A DNA stretch of 64,000 nt from Sphingomonas bacterium (GCA_030149245.1 JASBRX010000023.1:173340-237339); one strand, 5' to 3'. Shown: positions 7,553 through 16,969, counted from the stretch's first letter. The notes: generated from the letters alone by a model not told the origin. Program-made: numbers and translations.

Positions 7553-9207
7553 TCTCAGTCGAGCGATGGTCTCCTGCCGACGGTTTGACGCTCGAGCCGA
7601 ACGCGCTGGCTGCCGCTACGGAGATCGCACGTAATCTGGCGCTGACCGCAGGTCCGGGTGCCGGCAAGACCGAAATGCTCGCGCAACGCGCGGACTTCCT
7701 GCTTCGGACCGGCACTTGCCGCTATCCGCGGCGGATCCTCGCTATTTCCTTCAAGACCGATGCCAGTCAGAATTTAAAGGCGCGCGTCCGCAAGCGTTGT
7801 GGGTCCGAATTGGCGGCGCGCTTCGACAGTCACACCTTTCACGCATTTGCCAAGCGGATCATCGATCGCTTTCGTCCAGTGCTCACCGGACGGGATGCCC
7901 TGGACCCAGACTATTCGATCGGCACACGTCGGGTGCAGCGCCAGTCCATCACCTTCGCTGACATGGTGCCGCTCGCCCATACGATCATCGAAGCCAGCCT
8001 CATTGCGCGCAACGCAGTGCGTCAGACCTACACCCATATCTTTCTCGATGAATTCCAGGACTGCACGGCCGAGCAATATCGCCTGATTCTCGCTTGTTTC
8101 GGGGGGACCTCGGCGATCCTGACAGCGGTGGGCGATACCAAGCAAAGCATCATGGGCTGGGCCGGCGCGCTTGAGGGTATCTTCCAGACCTTTGCCGATG
8201 AGTTCGATGCGCTGCCGCGCAACCTCTACCAGAATTTCCGATCCGCACCGCGGTTACGCCGCATGCAGAATGCGATGGTCAAAGTGATGGATCCGCCCGC
8301 CGCGCTCGACGATGCGGATATCCTCGGCGAGGAGGGCGAGATCGCTATTCTTCGTTTCGACGATGATGACGAAGAAGCTGCCAGCCTCACGGGGCAAATC
8401 CGCGACCTGATCGACGATGGCGTCCAACCCTCTGAAATCGCTATTCTCGTCAGCAAGCAGCAGAACCTCTATTGCCAGCGCCTTACGGCCGCATTCGAGG
8501 CCGCTGAAATCCCGTTTCGTGAGGAAGACAAGGAACAGGATCTGGCCTCGGAGCCGGTCGCCTGCCTGCTCATCGACTTTCTTCTAGTCGCCAGCGGTTC
8601 GCGGCAACCCGCTGCCTATCGTCGATTGCTGGACATCGTCGTGTTCAACCATGGCCATGACGAGGAACGCGAATATCAGCTGCGTTCACGCTGGGATCGC
8701 TTCGTTACAGAAACTAGGCGGCAGATCGCGTCGGCAGAGATCAATCTAGGCCACATCAACGACCTGCAAACCGTTGCCACGGCGCTGGTAGGCGCAGTCG
8801 GGCGCGACAATCTCATCGCGCTTTCGCCTGACTACGCGCATGGTGGCCGCCTCAACCAACTGATAGAACAGGCACTCGAACGCGCGCATCTGTTGCTGCA
8901 AAGCAACGCGAACCCGGCGACGGCCTTGGCGTCCTTCTCTGGCGACAGCGCGGTCCGCATCATGTCGGTGCATAAGAGTAAGGGTCTGGAGTTTGATACA
9001 GTCGTCATTCTCGCGGTCGAGAAAGAGACTTTCTGGGGCGAATCATCGGCGGAACGCGCTGCCTATTTTGTCGGGATTTCCCGCGCTAAACAAAGGCTTT
9101 GGCTAACCACGTGTCACTGTCGCCAGCGCCCGGATGGCGCTAAACGCTGGGATGTCGAGCGCCGGGGGCACGACGAATTTCTTGGCTACGCACTTGATGG
9201 CGATTGA
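7549..9207 (+). CDS. gajB: Gabija GajB: UvrD/PcrA-like SF1 helicase
   Basis: SF1A ATPase partner of GajA; in known Gabija it assembles with GajA into a large complex. Visible motifs: Walker A AGPGAGKT (34-41), motif II FLDEFQDC (about 165), motif III GDTKQSIMGW (about 195), motif V VHKSKGLEF (about 474) and motif VI YFVGISRAKQRL (about 506). At 552 residues it is shorter than housekeeping UvrD (about 720) and close to GajB. It starts within the last codons of gajA (ATGA overlap). Confidence 0.87.
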   Translation: MISVERWSPADGLTLEPNALAAATEIARNLALTAGPGAGKTEMLAQRADFLLRTGTCRYPRRILAISFKTDASQNLKARVRKRCGSELAARFDSHTFHAFAKRIIDRFRPVLTGRDALDPDYSIGTRRVQRQSITFADMVPLAHTIIEASLIARNAVRQTYTHIFLDEFQDCTAEQYRLILACFGGTSAILTAVGDTKQSIMGWAGALEGIFQTFADEFDALPRNLYQNFRSAPRLRRMQNAMVKVMDPPAALDDADILGEEGEIAILRFDDDDEEAASLTGQIRDLIDDGVQPSEIAILVSKQQNLYCQRLTAAFEAAEIPFREEDKEQDLASEPVACLLIDFLLVASGSRQPAAYRRLLDIVVFNHGHDEEREYQLRSRWDRFVTETRRQIASAEINLGHINDLQTVATALVGAVGRDNLIALSPDYAHGGRLNQLIEQALERAHLLLQSNANPATALASFSGDSAVRIMSVHKSKGLEFDTVVILAVEKETFWGESSAERAAYFVGISRAKQRLWLTTCHCRQRPDGAKRWDVERRGHDEFLGYALDGD

Positions 9208-9356
9208 GCCGAACTTATGCAGCGATCAGCAAAACTCGACATCGGCGTGATTGTGTCAAGCTCGGTGAGCTCTTGGAGTTCTCGCAGGCACCTGACGAGA
9301 ATCCGCTGTGCCAGTTTTCAAACCAGTCGGACAGTCGTGCTGGCGCGTATGTGCGA

Positions 9357-10004
9357 TCAACCAAAAGGATCAAGCGCGTGCGAAAGCAAAGCGTGACGCA
9401 CTTCGATGTTCTTCGTTCCGGCGCGGCCATGGGTCGTCCTGAATCGGTTGATTCGATGCATCGGAACCATAGGAACCGGACCACCTAGAATATTTAGCGC
9501 AGCGTGAGACGCGATCGCATTTGCCAATCGCTCCATTGAGAAACCGAGATCGCCGTCCAACACATAACCGAGCATACAACCAACCTCCAACCCTTCGGCA
9601 TATTGCTCGGTGATGAAGCGCATCATTCCGTCGGTGACGTAGGGGCCGGCCAGTGATTGTCTGCCACCGCTGTAGATCACATTCAGGCGTTTGCATTCGT
9701 AGGCGAGGTAGCGCGTGCGATCCCAGTCGAGAATGACAGCGAGGTCGATCTGACCCTTGCTGTATTGGGCGCCTGTCGGATGGGTGCCGGTCGGTTCGAA
9801 CTGAAATTCTATCCAGTGACAAAGCCGACGAACCACAGAATCCTTGCCCAGCAAAGAGACAAGATTGATTGTGATTGTGTCTTCGTCGGGTTGTCCGGGC
9901 AGAAGATCGAGGAGCGTGGGCCATACCGCCGCGATACGGTCGAGAATGCGATCATCGAGCGAGGCAAAACGCGCTGCCCATTTCTCAGTGTCGCCCAGCA
10001 GCAT
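9357..10004 (-). CDS. PD-(D/E)XK-type nuclease, partner of the upstream DNA methyltransferase
   Basis: A 215-residue protein with a plausible PD-(D/E)XK core. It has an early acidic helix residue (E41), the D of QIDLAV (D87), and E103-C-K105 in YLAYECKRLNV, spaced as in restriction-type nucleases. A second half (GGRQSLAGPYVTDGMMRFITEQYAEG) fits the helices that follow the core. Its ATG shares one base with the stop of the 1,046-residue methyltransferase gene, so the two are co-translated. I infer it is the cleavage subunit of a restriction-like or other defence system. I do not recognise it as a named enzyme. Confidence 0.7.
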   Translation of the reverse strand: MLLGDTEKWAARFASLDDRILDRIAAVWPTLLDLLPGQPDEDTITINLVSLLGKDSVVRRLCHWIEFQFEPTGTHPTGAQYSKGQIDLAVILDWDRTRYLAYECKRLNVIYSGGRQSLAGPYVTDGMMRFITEQYAEGLEVGCMLGYVLDGDLGFSMERLANAIASHAALNILGGPVPMVPMHRINRFRTTHGRAGTKNIEVRHALLSHALDPFG

Positions 10005-13000
10005 CAGGCGCCGGCAGTCTGTCTTTGGATGGTGATCGCGTCCTGAAGATCCATCGCGATCGAATCCGCGTCGGCAAGTGCGGCAGCCCGAAGCCAGAAC
10101 CGCATTTGCATAGGCTTGATCAGATAGAGACTGTCGCCGACGAAGACCCGGAGATCGGGGATCAACTGGAAATTACCGTCCAGCGGCTGATTGATGTGCT
10201 CCGACAGATAATCCAGCACATCGTTCAGAGAAGCGCTGTCATCCTCGGAATAGCTGCTCTCATGCTCGAGCGTGATCCGCAATATTGCGAGATCGACGCT
10301 CCTGGCGACCAACTTCGTGCCTACCGATCCGCCATCAAGGAGCCATCCCCGCAGACTCTCGGCCAAGGTTTCGGCATATGCCCGCCGCTGATCTTCGAGC
10401 GGCGGCTTCCAAAGACCCGGACTTGCACCTTCGTGCGGCTGGATCGCGGGAATGATTGTTTCGACCGCATCGTCGATCAGAACGATCTCGTCGTCCGAAA
10501 GGCAGAAATAATCATATGTTAAGCGGTCGATCGCGCCGAGATACGCATCGTCTCCGCCACCGAGCGTGAAAGGTTGGCGCGAGGCATCCATCGCCGCGTC
10601 GATCACCGCGACCAGCGCGTCCGAGGCGCGGGCCGCTCGATCGGGATCCGGCAGCTCCGCGAGTTGCGGGAAGGGCAGGCGTCGCAGTTCGGCCTGCTTC
10701 ACTTCCGGCCGGTCCGATCCGAACGATGCCGTGCCATGGAATGCGTACCAGACGGAAAGTCGGCTGTTCAGGATAGCAGTGAGCAATTTTGCCCGCCGCT
10801 CCTCGCCGGACGGAACAATGATCGCCTGTAGAATGTCCTGGAACGTCAACGGACTTTGACAATAGGCGGCGCGCAACCTGGTTTGGGAGGTTTCGACCCC
10901 GCGCGGGACAAGGATGCGAACCCCCGCAAAGCCCGGCTCGAAACCCCTTCTGCGCACAAGGTTGCTGATAGCAGGGTGCAGGCCATCATCGGCTTGTGCC
11001 AGTCTGCGAAAAGCACCGATCGGGAGGTCGGGGTATGTGCCGACATACTGGCTAACCTGAGGCTTGACCGGTTTGCTCCCCGTTTCGTCCTCCTCGGCAC
11101 CGGCGTAGCCAGCAGTTTCAGCATCGTCATCGTCATTGCTTGCGAATGGCTGGTAGCCTTGCCCGATGACCCAGTGCCCAGTCGGGTCCTGCCGCCGCCG
11201 GCTGAACGACCCAAAGTCAGCGACAAGGTCGCCGATTTTTGACAACCGGGCGAGATAGCCGAACAGTTTGGCGTCCGGTTCCCGCATCCAGAGGCGTTGC
11301 TTGAATGCTAACGGGTTATCGAGAACGGCCTCCACGGACATCGCCATCTTGTCGGCGCTGCTGAGTGTGATCACCCGTTTGATCCGCAGGTTCAGATCGG
11401 CTTTCGGTGCCCAATAATCGAACGTGTAGGGAAAATGCTCCACTGAACCGGCACCATAAATGACAAGTGCTGCGGGACGATGGGCATGTTCGAAGAGCTG
11501 GAAGCGCAGGTCGGCGAAGTTAATAATCCGCCGGATGTGGCACGCGCGCATAAATTGGTTTCGCGCGGCGACGGTCTTCGCCGAATGGTTATGCAGGAAG
11601 CCCATCGACGGAAGAAGAAAAGCAACGACGCCGCCTGCGGCGAGATGTCGACCAGCCTTCCAGGTGAAGGCCCAGGCGTCCTCCTTGCCGGGCATTGGGA
11701 GCGCTGCATCTTTACTCCACCGAACCGACGACCGGTCGGGTCCCCGCCGACTCGTCCACGGCGGATTGCCGATGATGAGATCGAATCCCTGTTCGGTTTC
11801 GGGCACCGCGAAAAAGTCCCGACAGATTAGGCTGTGGCCCCACAGCTCCGGTAAGACCTTCCCCCGGCTGATCAGCCGTCGGATGTCACGGGGCGATACT
11901 TCCTCGAGCAATGCGACATAGAGGGAGAACACCGCCACGCGCACCGCGCTGCCATTGATATCCCAGCCATGGACACGGCGCAGTATCCCGAGGAGCTGGT
12001 CCCAGGCGATCTCGCCATCGTTCGAACGGCTTCTCCAGTGTTCGCAGAGCCGCTGGAAGGACCGGACCAGAAAAACTCCCGACCCGCATGCGGGATCGAG
12101 GAAGCGGCCTTCGTCGCGCACTGCGGGGCTCAGCATGTCCCAGACCTGCGATACTACGGTATCGGCCAGGAACATGGGGGTATAAAAGGCGCCGGTCGCC
12201 CGACGCTCCGCCTCTTTTTCTCCTAGAAAGCGATCATAAACCGCACTGACGAGTTCGACGGGGATATATCGGAAATCATAGCCCCAGAACCGGTGCTGCC
12301 CGTAAGCCATCTCTTCGCGACCCAAGCGGAACGAGGCGAGGATATCAAGATGGCTTCCCCTGATCTCCGGCGCTTGTACCTGCGGCTCGAACGAGCAGGG
12401 CGCGACAAAGATATCGCCGTTGAAGTCGGCCTTGAGCGTCGCGAATAGCGCCTGAAGAAGCGACACGTCCCGCTGGCCTAGCATTTCAAGGAAGCTGTTC
12501 GCGGTTCCTGAGGATACCGTGCGGAAATATTCGGCGGAAATGATGTCACGGTCTTCGAGATAAGCGATGAACATCGCCTGGATCAGAAGCGCCTGAGCGG
12601 GGTCTGGATCGAGCCCCTCCTTGCGAAGCAGCGTGTGCGAGACCTTAAGGTTGTCGAGCAAAACCTGGTCGATGCGTTCCTTGGGCTTGAAGTATTCCGC
12701 GTGCTCGGACCACAGTCGGCCCGATTCGGCACCATCGACGATATTTCGAAGCCGCAGGGCATCCGCCGTCAGTGTCAACGTGTCGACCAAACAGCGATTC
12801 TCGAACGCCTCGTCGGCGTCTTTCAGCGGCGTGCGCGCGAGCGAGAATGCGCGCATAACCTCGCCACTGATGACCAGAAGCAGACTGATCAGTCCCTGAT
12901 TCCACAATGCGCCATGGAGGTCGACGACCGCTTTGCGGTCGTAAGTGTCAGTGACCAGAATGGCGATCGTTGGCACTGTCTGGACGCAGAACACCGCCGA

Positions 13001-13144
13001 CACCTGAAGGTCATCCAGTGCCACCCGGATCGCCGAGGCGTGTGGCGCATCAACAACAGACGCTGACGCGTCGTAGAGTTCCGGCGCCTGCCGGTTAGCG
13101 AGGCCAAGCCGCTCCTTCCATTCCGGGCTAAGCGCGAGGGTCAT
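10004..13144 (-). CDS. Large N6-adenine DNA methyltransferase (Eco57I/type IIG-like)
   Basis: A 1,046-residue gamma-class type methylase. SAM-binding motif I is FLDPACGSGVFLV (348-360), preceded by the family phrase GAFYTPMFLADTVV (318-330). The catalytic motif is IGNPPW (458-463). The roughly 300-residue N-terminal region is helical and includes LHGALWNQGLISLLLVISGEVMRAFS (76-101), a segment I associate with defence-linked methylases. The C-terminal half should hold the target-recognition domain (AELRRLPFPQL about residue 800). There is no nuclease motif I can see in this chain; the separate downstream nuclease probably supplies it. It overlaps the HTH gene by 4 nt. Confidence 0.85.
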   Translation of the reverse strand: MTLALSPEWKERLGLANRQAPELYDASASVVDAPHASAIRVALDDLQVSAVFCVQTVPTIAILVTDTYDRKAVVDLHGALWNQGLISLLLVISGEVMRAFSLARTPLKDADEAFENRCLVDTLTLTADALRLRNIVDGAESGRLWSEHAEYFKPKERIDQVLLDNLKVSHTLLRKEGLDPDPAQALLIQAMFIAYLEDRDIISAEYFRTVSSGTANSFLEMLGQRDVSLLQALFATLKADFNGDIFVAPCSFEPQVQAPEIRGSHLDILASFRLGREEMAYGQHRFWGYDFRYIPVELVSAVYDRFLGEKEAERRATGAFYTPMFLADTVVSQVWDMLSPAVRDEGRFLDPACGSGVFLVRSFQRLCEHWRSRSNDGEIAWDQLLGILRRVHGWDINGSAVRVAVFSLYVALLEEVSPRDIRRLISRGKVLPELWGHSLICRDFFAVPETEQGFDLIIGNPPWTSRRGPDRSSVRWSKDAALPMPGKEDAWAFTWKAGRHLAAGGVVAFLLPSMGFLHNHSAKTVAARNQFMRACHIRRIINFADLRFQLFEHAHRPAALVIYGAGSVEHFPYTFDYWAPKADLNLRIKRVITLSSADKMAMSVEAVLDNPLAFKQRLWMREPDAKLFGYLARLSKIGDLVADFGSFSRRRQDPTGHWVIGQGYQPFASNDDDDAETAGYAGAEEDETGSKPVKPQVSQYVGTYPDLPIGAFRRLAQADDGLHPAISNLVRRRGFEPGFAGVRILVPRGVETSQTRLRAAYCQSPLTFQDILQAIIVPSGEERRAKLLTAILNSRLSVWYAFHGTASFGSDRPEVKQAELRRLPFPQLAELPDPDRAARASDALVAVIDAAMDASRQPFTLGGGDDAYLGAIDRLTYDYFCLSDDEIVLIDDAVETIIPAIQPHEGASPGLWKPPLEDQRRAYAETLAESLRGWLLDGGSVGTKLVARSVDLAILRITLEHESSYSEDDSASLNDVLDYLSEHINQPLDGNFQLIPDLRVFVGDSLYLIKPMQMRFWLRAAALADADSIAMDLQDAITIQRQTAGA

Positions 13145-13605
13145 CGGGTCGCTACAGTGCGCGTCAGTGCAAGTGGCGGGAACAGCAATTGACTTTGATC
13201 ACTCTCGCCCTGCTCGCGAAGCAGGGCACCACGCAGCTCCGCGAGCAGCGGATCGAGCGGACAGAAGATCGTCAGCTCGCCGGCTTTCCACGGCGATGGA
13301 TCCCGGACGATTCGGCATTTGCGTTCCAGCAGGTCGATTGCGAAAACGCCGCCTTCCATGACGCTCCAAGGGGACGCATCGCAGATGGTGATGATGTCCG
13401 GGACAACGTCCTTCAGCGCGCTTACTCGAATGCCAGCCGTTTCGGTCAGTCGCCGGATGATGCTCGCCGCGACCAGATCACCAATTGTGAAGCATGGCGC
13501 CCGTCCAGTGCGCCCCGCATAGGACGGCAACGCGCGTTTCCAGTGGCGATAGGTTTCTAGCGAGAGGCCGACGGTGTCACGCAATTGGCCAATCGTATAA
13601 TACAT
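13141..13605 (-). CDS. MerR-like HTH regulator leading the methyltransferase operon
   Basis: A 154-residue protein with a MerR-type winged HTH at its N-terminus (MYYTIGQLRDTVGLSLETYRHWKRAL, then FTIGDLVAASIIRRLTETAGI). The C-terminal domain, of about 90 residues, has no Cys sensor pattern. I prefer ATG 13605 because the HTH begins there. An in-frame ATG at 13641 would lie in the far arm of the inverted repeat and has no Shine-Dalgarno. The stop overlaps the methyltransferase start (ATGA). Likely role: controller of the operon, as C-proteins do for restriction-modification systems, or a DNA-recognition subunit; the sequence does not separate these. Confidence 0.75.
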   Translation of the reverse strand: MYYTIGQLRDTVGLSLETYRHWKRALPSYAGRTGRAPCFTIGDLVAASIIRRLTETAGIRVSALKDVVPDIITICDASPWSVMEGGVFAIDLLERKCRIVRDPSPWKAGELTIFCPLDPLLAELRGALLREQGESDQSQLLFPPLALTRTVATR

Positions 13606-13644
13606 GGGGCTCACAACGGCCTGAGGTGGGGCCAGCCCCATGTA
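13601..13644. promoter_or_regulatory. 11-bp inverted repeat over the start of the HTH gene
   Basis: Perfect arms TACATGGGGCT (13601-13611) and AGCCCCATGTA (13634-13644) are separated by 22 bp. The left arm contains the start codon of the HTH gene at 13605 on the minus strand. The placement fits an autoregulatory operator that would also control the downstream methyltransferase and nuclease genes. Confidence 0.6.
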
Positions 13645-13816
13645 ATGGGCGCGCTAGGCGCCGTCAACCATGTTCTCTCTGTGTTCCTGGCGAACTAGCC
13701 GCAGCGCGAATTGGCGAAAATGCAAAGGCAAATGTGCATAACTTGTGGCTTTCCTACATGCTCCGATCGGCCCGCTCCGAAAGCCGTTGGGCTTTGGAAG
13801 AGGCAATGGACGAATT

Positions 13817-14776
13817 ATGTTGCTGCCAAGGCGGTTCGCCGCGAGAATCGTGACCGTGAGGCACGGCGTGGATCATCTGCCCTTGGTCCAGCAAGGCGAG
13901 CTGGACCGAGTGAAGCAATTGCTGATGGGCGAGTTCGCCCAAGCGACGGCGCGCGCAACTCAGCCCTGGAAGAGAAACGGGAGCATCCTCAAGGTCGTGT
14001 TGTTCGGCAGTTATGCCCGAGAGGATTGGGTCGATGAACCCCAGAATGGCTACCAGTCCGACTATGACCTGCTGATCATCGTCAGTCATCCTGATCTCAC
14101 TGACATTGCCGACTACTGGTATGTCGCCGAGGACAAGATACTGCGCGACGCCGAAATCGCCCGGCCAGTGAACATCATCGTCCACACGCTGGATGAGGTG
14201 AACCAAGCGCTAAGCCGGGGCGAGTATTTCTGGGTCGATATCGTCCGCGACGGCATCGTCCTATACGAACGGCCTGGCAGTGCGTTTGCCACACCGCAAC
14301 CGCTAACGATCGCTGATGCGTATGAGATGGCGAGCAAGTACCTTTCCGAATGGCTGCCCAGCACAGATAGAGCGCTGACGACGGCACACGAGCAGGCGCT
14401 TAAGGGCGCTGACGATCTCGGATGGCGCAAGGAGGCCGTGTTCTCGCTGCATCAGGCGACGGAGCGCGCCTATATCTGCTTCCTGCTTGTCCGAACCCTG
14501 TACTTCCCCCGCTCGCACAACATCAAATTCCTGCGGTCGCTGGCCGAGGACAGCGAGACACGGCTGATCGACGCATGGCCGCGCGCCACCCGGATTGACC
14601 GCCGTCGCTTCGAATTGCTCAAGCGCGCCTATGTCGAGGCTCGCTACTTGGCGAGCTTCGAGATCACCAATGACGACCTCAATGTCCTGTCCCGATCGGT
14701 CCGCACCCTTCGCGATATCGTCGAAATGGTTTCGCGCGAACGTATCGAAACGCTCCGGATAGACGCCGGTCTCTAA
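13817..14776 (+). CDS. Fused nucleotidyltransferase-HEPN domain protein
   Basis: A single chain combining an MNT-type minimal nucleotidyltransferase (VLFGSYARED about residues 61-70 and SDYDLLI about 81-87, the G-S...D-x-D catalytic pattern) with a C-terminal HEPN domain (about residues 170-310; ATERAYICFLLV, RSHNIKFL and LKRAYVEARY). In two-gene MntA/HepT modules the MNT enzyme AMPylates and neutralises the HEPN RNase (family knowledge); here both are in one polypeptide. Start uncertain: ATG 13817 is given, but GTG 13850 gives the N-terminus MTVRHGVDHLPLVQQGEL, close to what I expect for the family. It lies between the methyltransferase operon and traG on the opposite strand. Confidence 0.8.
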   Translation: MLLPRRFAARIVTVRHGVDHLPLVQQGELDRVKQLLMGEFAQATARATQPWKRNGSILKVVLFGSYAREDWVDEPQNGYQSDYDLLIIVSHPDLTDIADYWYVAEDKILRDAEIARPVNIIVHTLDEVNQALSRGEYFWVDIVRDGIVLYERPGSAFATPQPLTIADAYEMASKYLSEWLPSTDRALTTAHEQALKGADDLGWRKEAVFSLHQATERAYICFLLVRTLYFPRSHNIKFLRSLAEDSETRLIDAWPRATRIDRRRFELLKRAYVEARYLASFEITNDDLNVLSRSVRTLRDIVEMVSRERIETLRIDAGL

Positions 14777-14937
14777 CTGCCGAGCGATGGCTGCCGGAGA
14801 GCTTCCGGCTCCGGCACCTGACCGGAACGCACCAAGGCAAGCCCATCTGCGCCCATCAGCGCCGTTCCGTTTTTGGCGTCCGTCAACGAGTCTGAATCCG
14901 CCCGAGCCGATCCTGTCCGGCGGGCGGGAGCCTCGAC

Positions 14938-16962
14938 GTGACACCCACCAAATTGCTCATCGGCCAGATCCTTATCGTCTTCGCGATCGTCATCGCGGGC
15001 GTGTGGGCCGCAACGCAGTGGGCGGCGGCGATGCTCGCTTATCAGCCCGAACTGGGGCTGCCGTGGTTCAGGCTCGGCACCATGCCAATCTACCATCCAT
15101 GGGCGCTGTTCGGCTGGTGGTATCACTATGATGCCTATGCCCCGATCGTCTTTGACAAGGCGGGTATGCTCGCCGGCGCCAGCGGGTTTATCGGCTGCGC
15201 GGCGGCGATTTTCGGATCGATATGGCGCGCGCGCCAGTCGAGCAATGTCACTACCTATGGCTCGGCGCGCGGGGCCAGCCGCCGCGAGATCGAACGCGCT
15301 GGTCTGCATTGCGACGCGGGGGTCATGCTCGGCACGCTCGGTGGCCGCTATCTGCGCCATGACGGCCCCGAGCATATCATGGCGTTCGCGCCAACCCGAT
15401 CGGGCAAGGGCGTGGGCCTTGTCGTGCCCACCTTGCTGTCCTGGACCGGTTCGACCGTGGTCCACGACATTAAGGGTGAGAACTGGACGCTGACCGCCGG
15501 CTGGCGCGCACGCTTCTCGCACTGTCTGCTGTTCAACCCCACCGATGTCGCGTCAGCGCATTACAATCCGCTGCTCGAAGTGCGGCGCGGTATCGACGAA
15601 GTGCGCGACGTCCAGAACATCGCAGATATCCTGGTTGATCCCGAGGGTGCGCTGGAACGCCGCAACCATTGGGAAAAGACGAGCCATTCGCTGCTCGTCG
15701 GCGCGATTCTCCATATCCTCTACGCCGAGGAGGAAAAGACGCTCGCGCGTGTCGCGACATTCCTGTCCGACCCGCAGCGCAGCTTCGTCGCCACGCTGCG
15801 CCGGATGATGACCACCAATCATCTCGGCGACGACAAAAGCCCCAGGGTCCATCCCGTAATCGCGTCCGCCGCACGCGAACTGCTCAACAAGAGCGAGAAC
15901 GAGCGTTCTGGCGTGCTCTCGACCGCCATGTCCTTCCTTGGCCTTTATCGCGATCCGACTGTTGCCGAAGTCACCTCGCGATGCGACTGGCGGATCGCCG
16001 ACCTGATCGAGGCCGAGCGCCCCCTGTCGCTTTATCTCGTCATTCCGCCGTCGGACATCAGCCGCACCAAACCGCTGATCCGTCTTGTGCTCAACCAGAT
16101 CGGGCGTCGGCTCACCGAGCGGCTCGACCAGCCCGGCACATCCGCGCGTCGGCACCAGCTCCTGATGATGCTCGACGAGTTCCCGGCATTGGGCCGTCTC
16201 GATTTCTTCGAGACCAGTCTCGCATTCATGGCCGGCTATGGCATTCGCGCTTTCCTGATCGCGCAGAGCCTCAACCAGATCGAGAAGGCATATGGCGATC
16301 ACAACGCCATCCTCGACAATTGCCATGTCCGGGTTGCATTCGCGACTAACGACGAACGCACCGCCAAACGCATTTCCGACGCGCTCGGCACCGCGACCGA
16401 GCAGCGCGCCATGCGCAACTATGCAGGCCATCGCCTCGCGCCGTGGCTCGCGCACGTCATGGTCAGCCGCCAGGAAACCGCCCGGCAGCTGCTGACCCCC
16501 GGCGAGGTCATGCAGCTATCGCCCGACGAGGAACTCGTGCTCGTGTCCGGGCTCGCGCCGATCCGGGCGCGTAAACTGCGCTACTTCCGCGACCGCAACT
16601 TTGTCGCGCGCGTGACACCCGCGCCGGTGCTGGCAGCGGGTGAATATTCCGATCGCCCTAAGCCGCGCGGCAATGACTGGTCCGATCAGGTGCGCGGCAT
16701 CGATGCCCGGCTGCACCAGGCAGAGGATGCTGCGGGCGGCGAGGACGAAAGCGGCATGCAGCAGCAGCGTCATCCCGGCCTTCCCGAACAGGTCTCTAAG
16801 GCAACCGACGCCGCCGAAACACGCGATCCCCAGATCGTGCCCGACGACGACGATGTCGCCGCCGACAAGCGCGCCATGGACCAGGCGCAAGGGCAGAACG
16901 CCGTCGTCCGGAGCCATGCGATCAACGAGGGCGCGAAGCGCGACCTCATACCGGATTTCTGA
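14938..16962 (+). CDS. traG: TraG/VirD4-type conjugative coupling protein
   Basis: Inner-membrane hexameric ATPase that delivers the relaxosome to the mating channel. Two N-terminal transmembrane helices (about 5-27 and 76-98) precede the ATPase domain. Walker A is APTRSGKG (151-158) with VVPTLLSW following, and Walker B is LLMMLDEFPALGRL (about 409-422). The C-terminal tail is acidic and Gln-rich. It starts at GTG, with a GGGAG box upstream. It is the first gene of the conjugation operon, 7 nt before the ribbon-helix-helix gene. 674 residues is normal. Confidence 0.95.
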   Translation: MTPTKLLIGQILIVFAIVIAGVWAATQWAAAMLAYQPELGLPWFRLGTMPIYHPWALFGWWYHYDAYAPIVFDKAGMLAGASGFIGCAAAIFGSIWRARQSSNVTTYGSARGASRREIERAGLHCDAGVMLGTLGGRYLRHDGPEHIMAFAPTRSGKGVGLVVPTLLSWTGSTVVHDIKGENWTLTAGWRARFSHCLLFNPTDVASAHYNPLLEVRRGIDEVRDVQNIADILVDPEGALERRNHWEKTSHSLLVGAILHILYAEEEKTLARVATFLSDPQRSFVATLRRMMTTNHLGDDKSPRVHPVIASAARELLNKSENERSGVLSTAMSFLGLYRDPTVAEVTSRCDWRIADLIEAERPLSLYLVIPPSDISRTKPLIRLVLNQIGRRLTERLDQPGTSARRHQLLMMLDEFPALGRLDFFETSLAFMAGYGIRAFLIAQSLNQIEKAYGDHNAILDNCHVRVAFATNDERTAKRISDALGTATEQRAMRNYAGHRLAPWLAHVMVSRQETARQLLTPGEVMQLSPDEELVLVSGLAPIRARKLRYFRDRNFVARVTPAPVLAAGEYSDRPKPRGNDWSDQVRGIDARLHQAEDAAGGEDESGMQQQRHPGLPEQVSKATDAAETRDPQIVPDDDDVAADKRAMDQAQGQNAVVRSHAINEGAKRDLIPDF

Positions 16963-16969
16963 GGCTGCG

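Noticed and set aside
10004..13144. BREX PglX or DISARM methylase
   Set aside because: No PglZ, BrxC, BrxL or DrmA/DrmB-type gene is adjacent, and the flanking genes are an HTH regulator and a small nuclease.
13605..13641. Upstream ATG (13641) as the start of the MerR-like gene
   Set aside because: No Shine-Dalgarno, and it would place the conserved HTH 12 residues inside and the inverted repeat in coding sequence.
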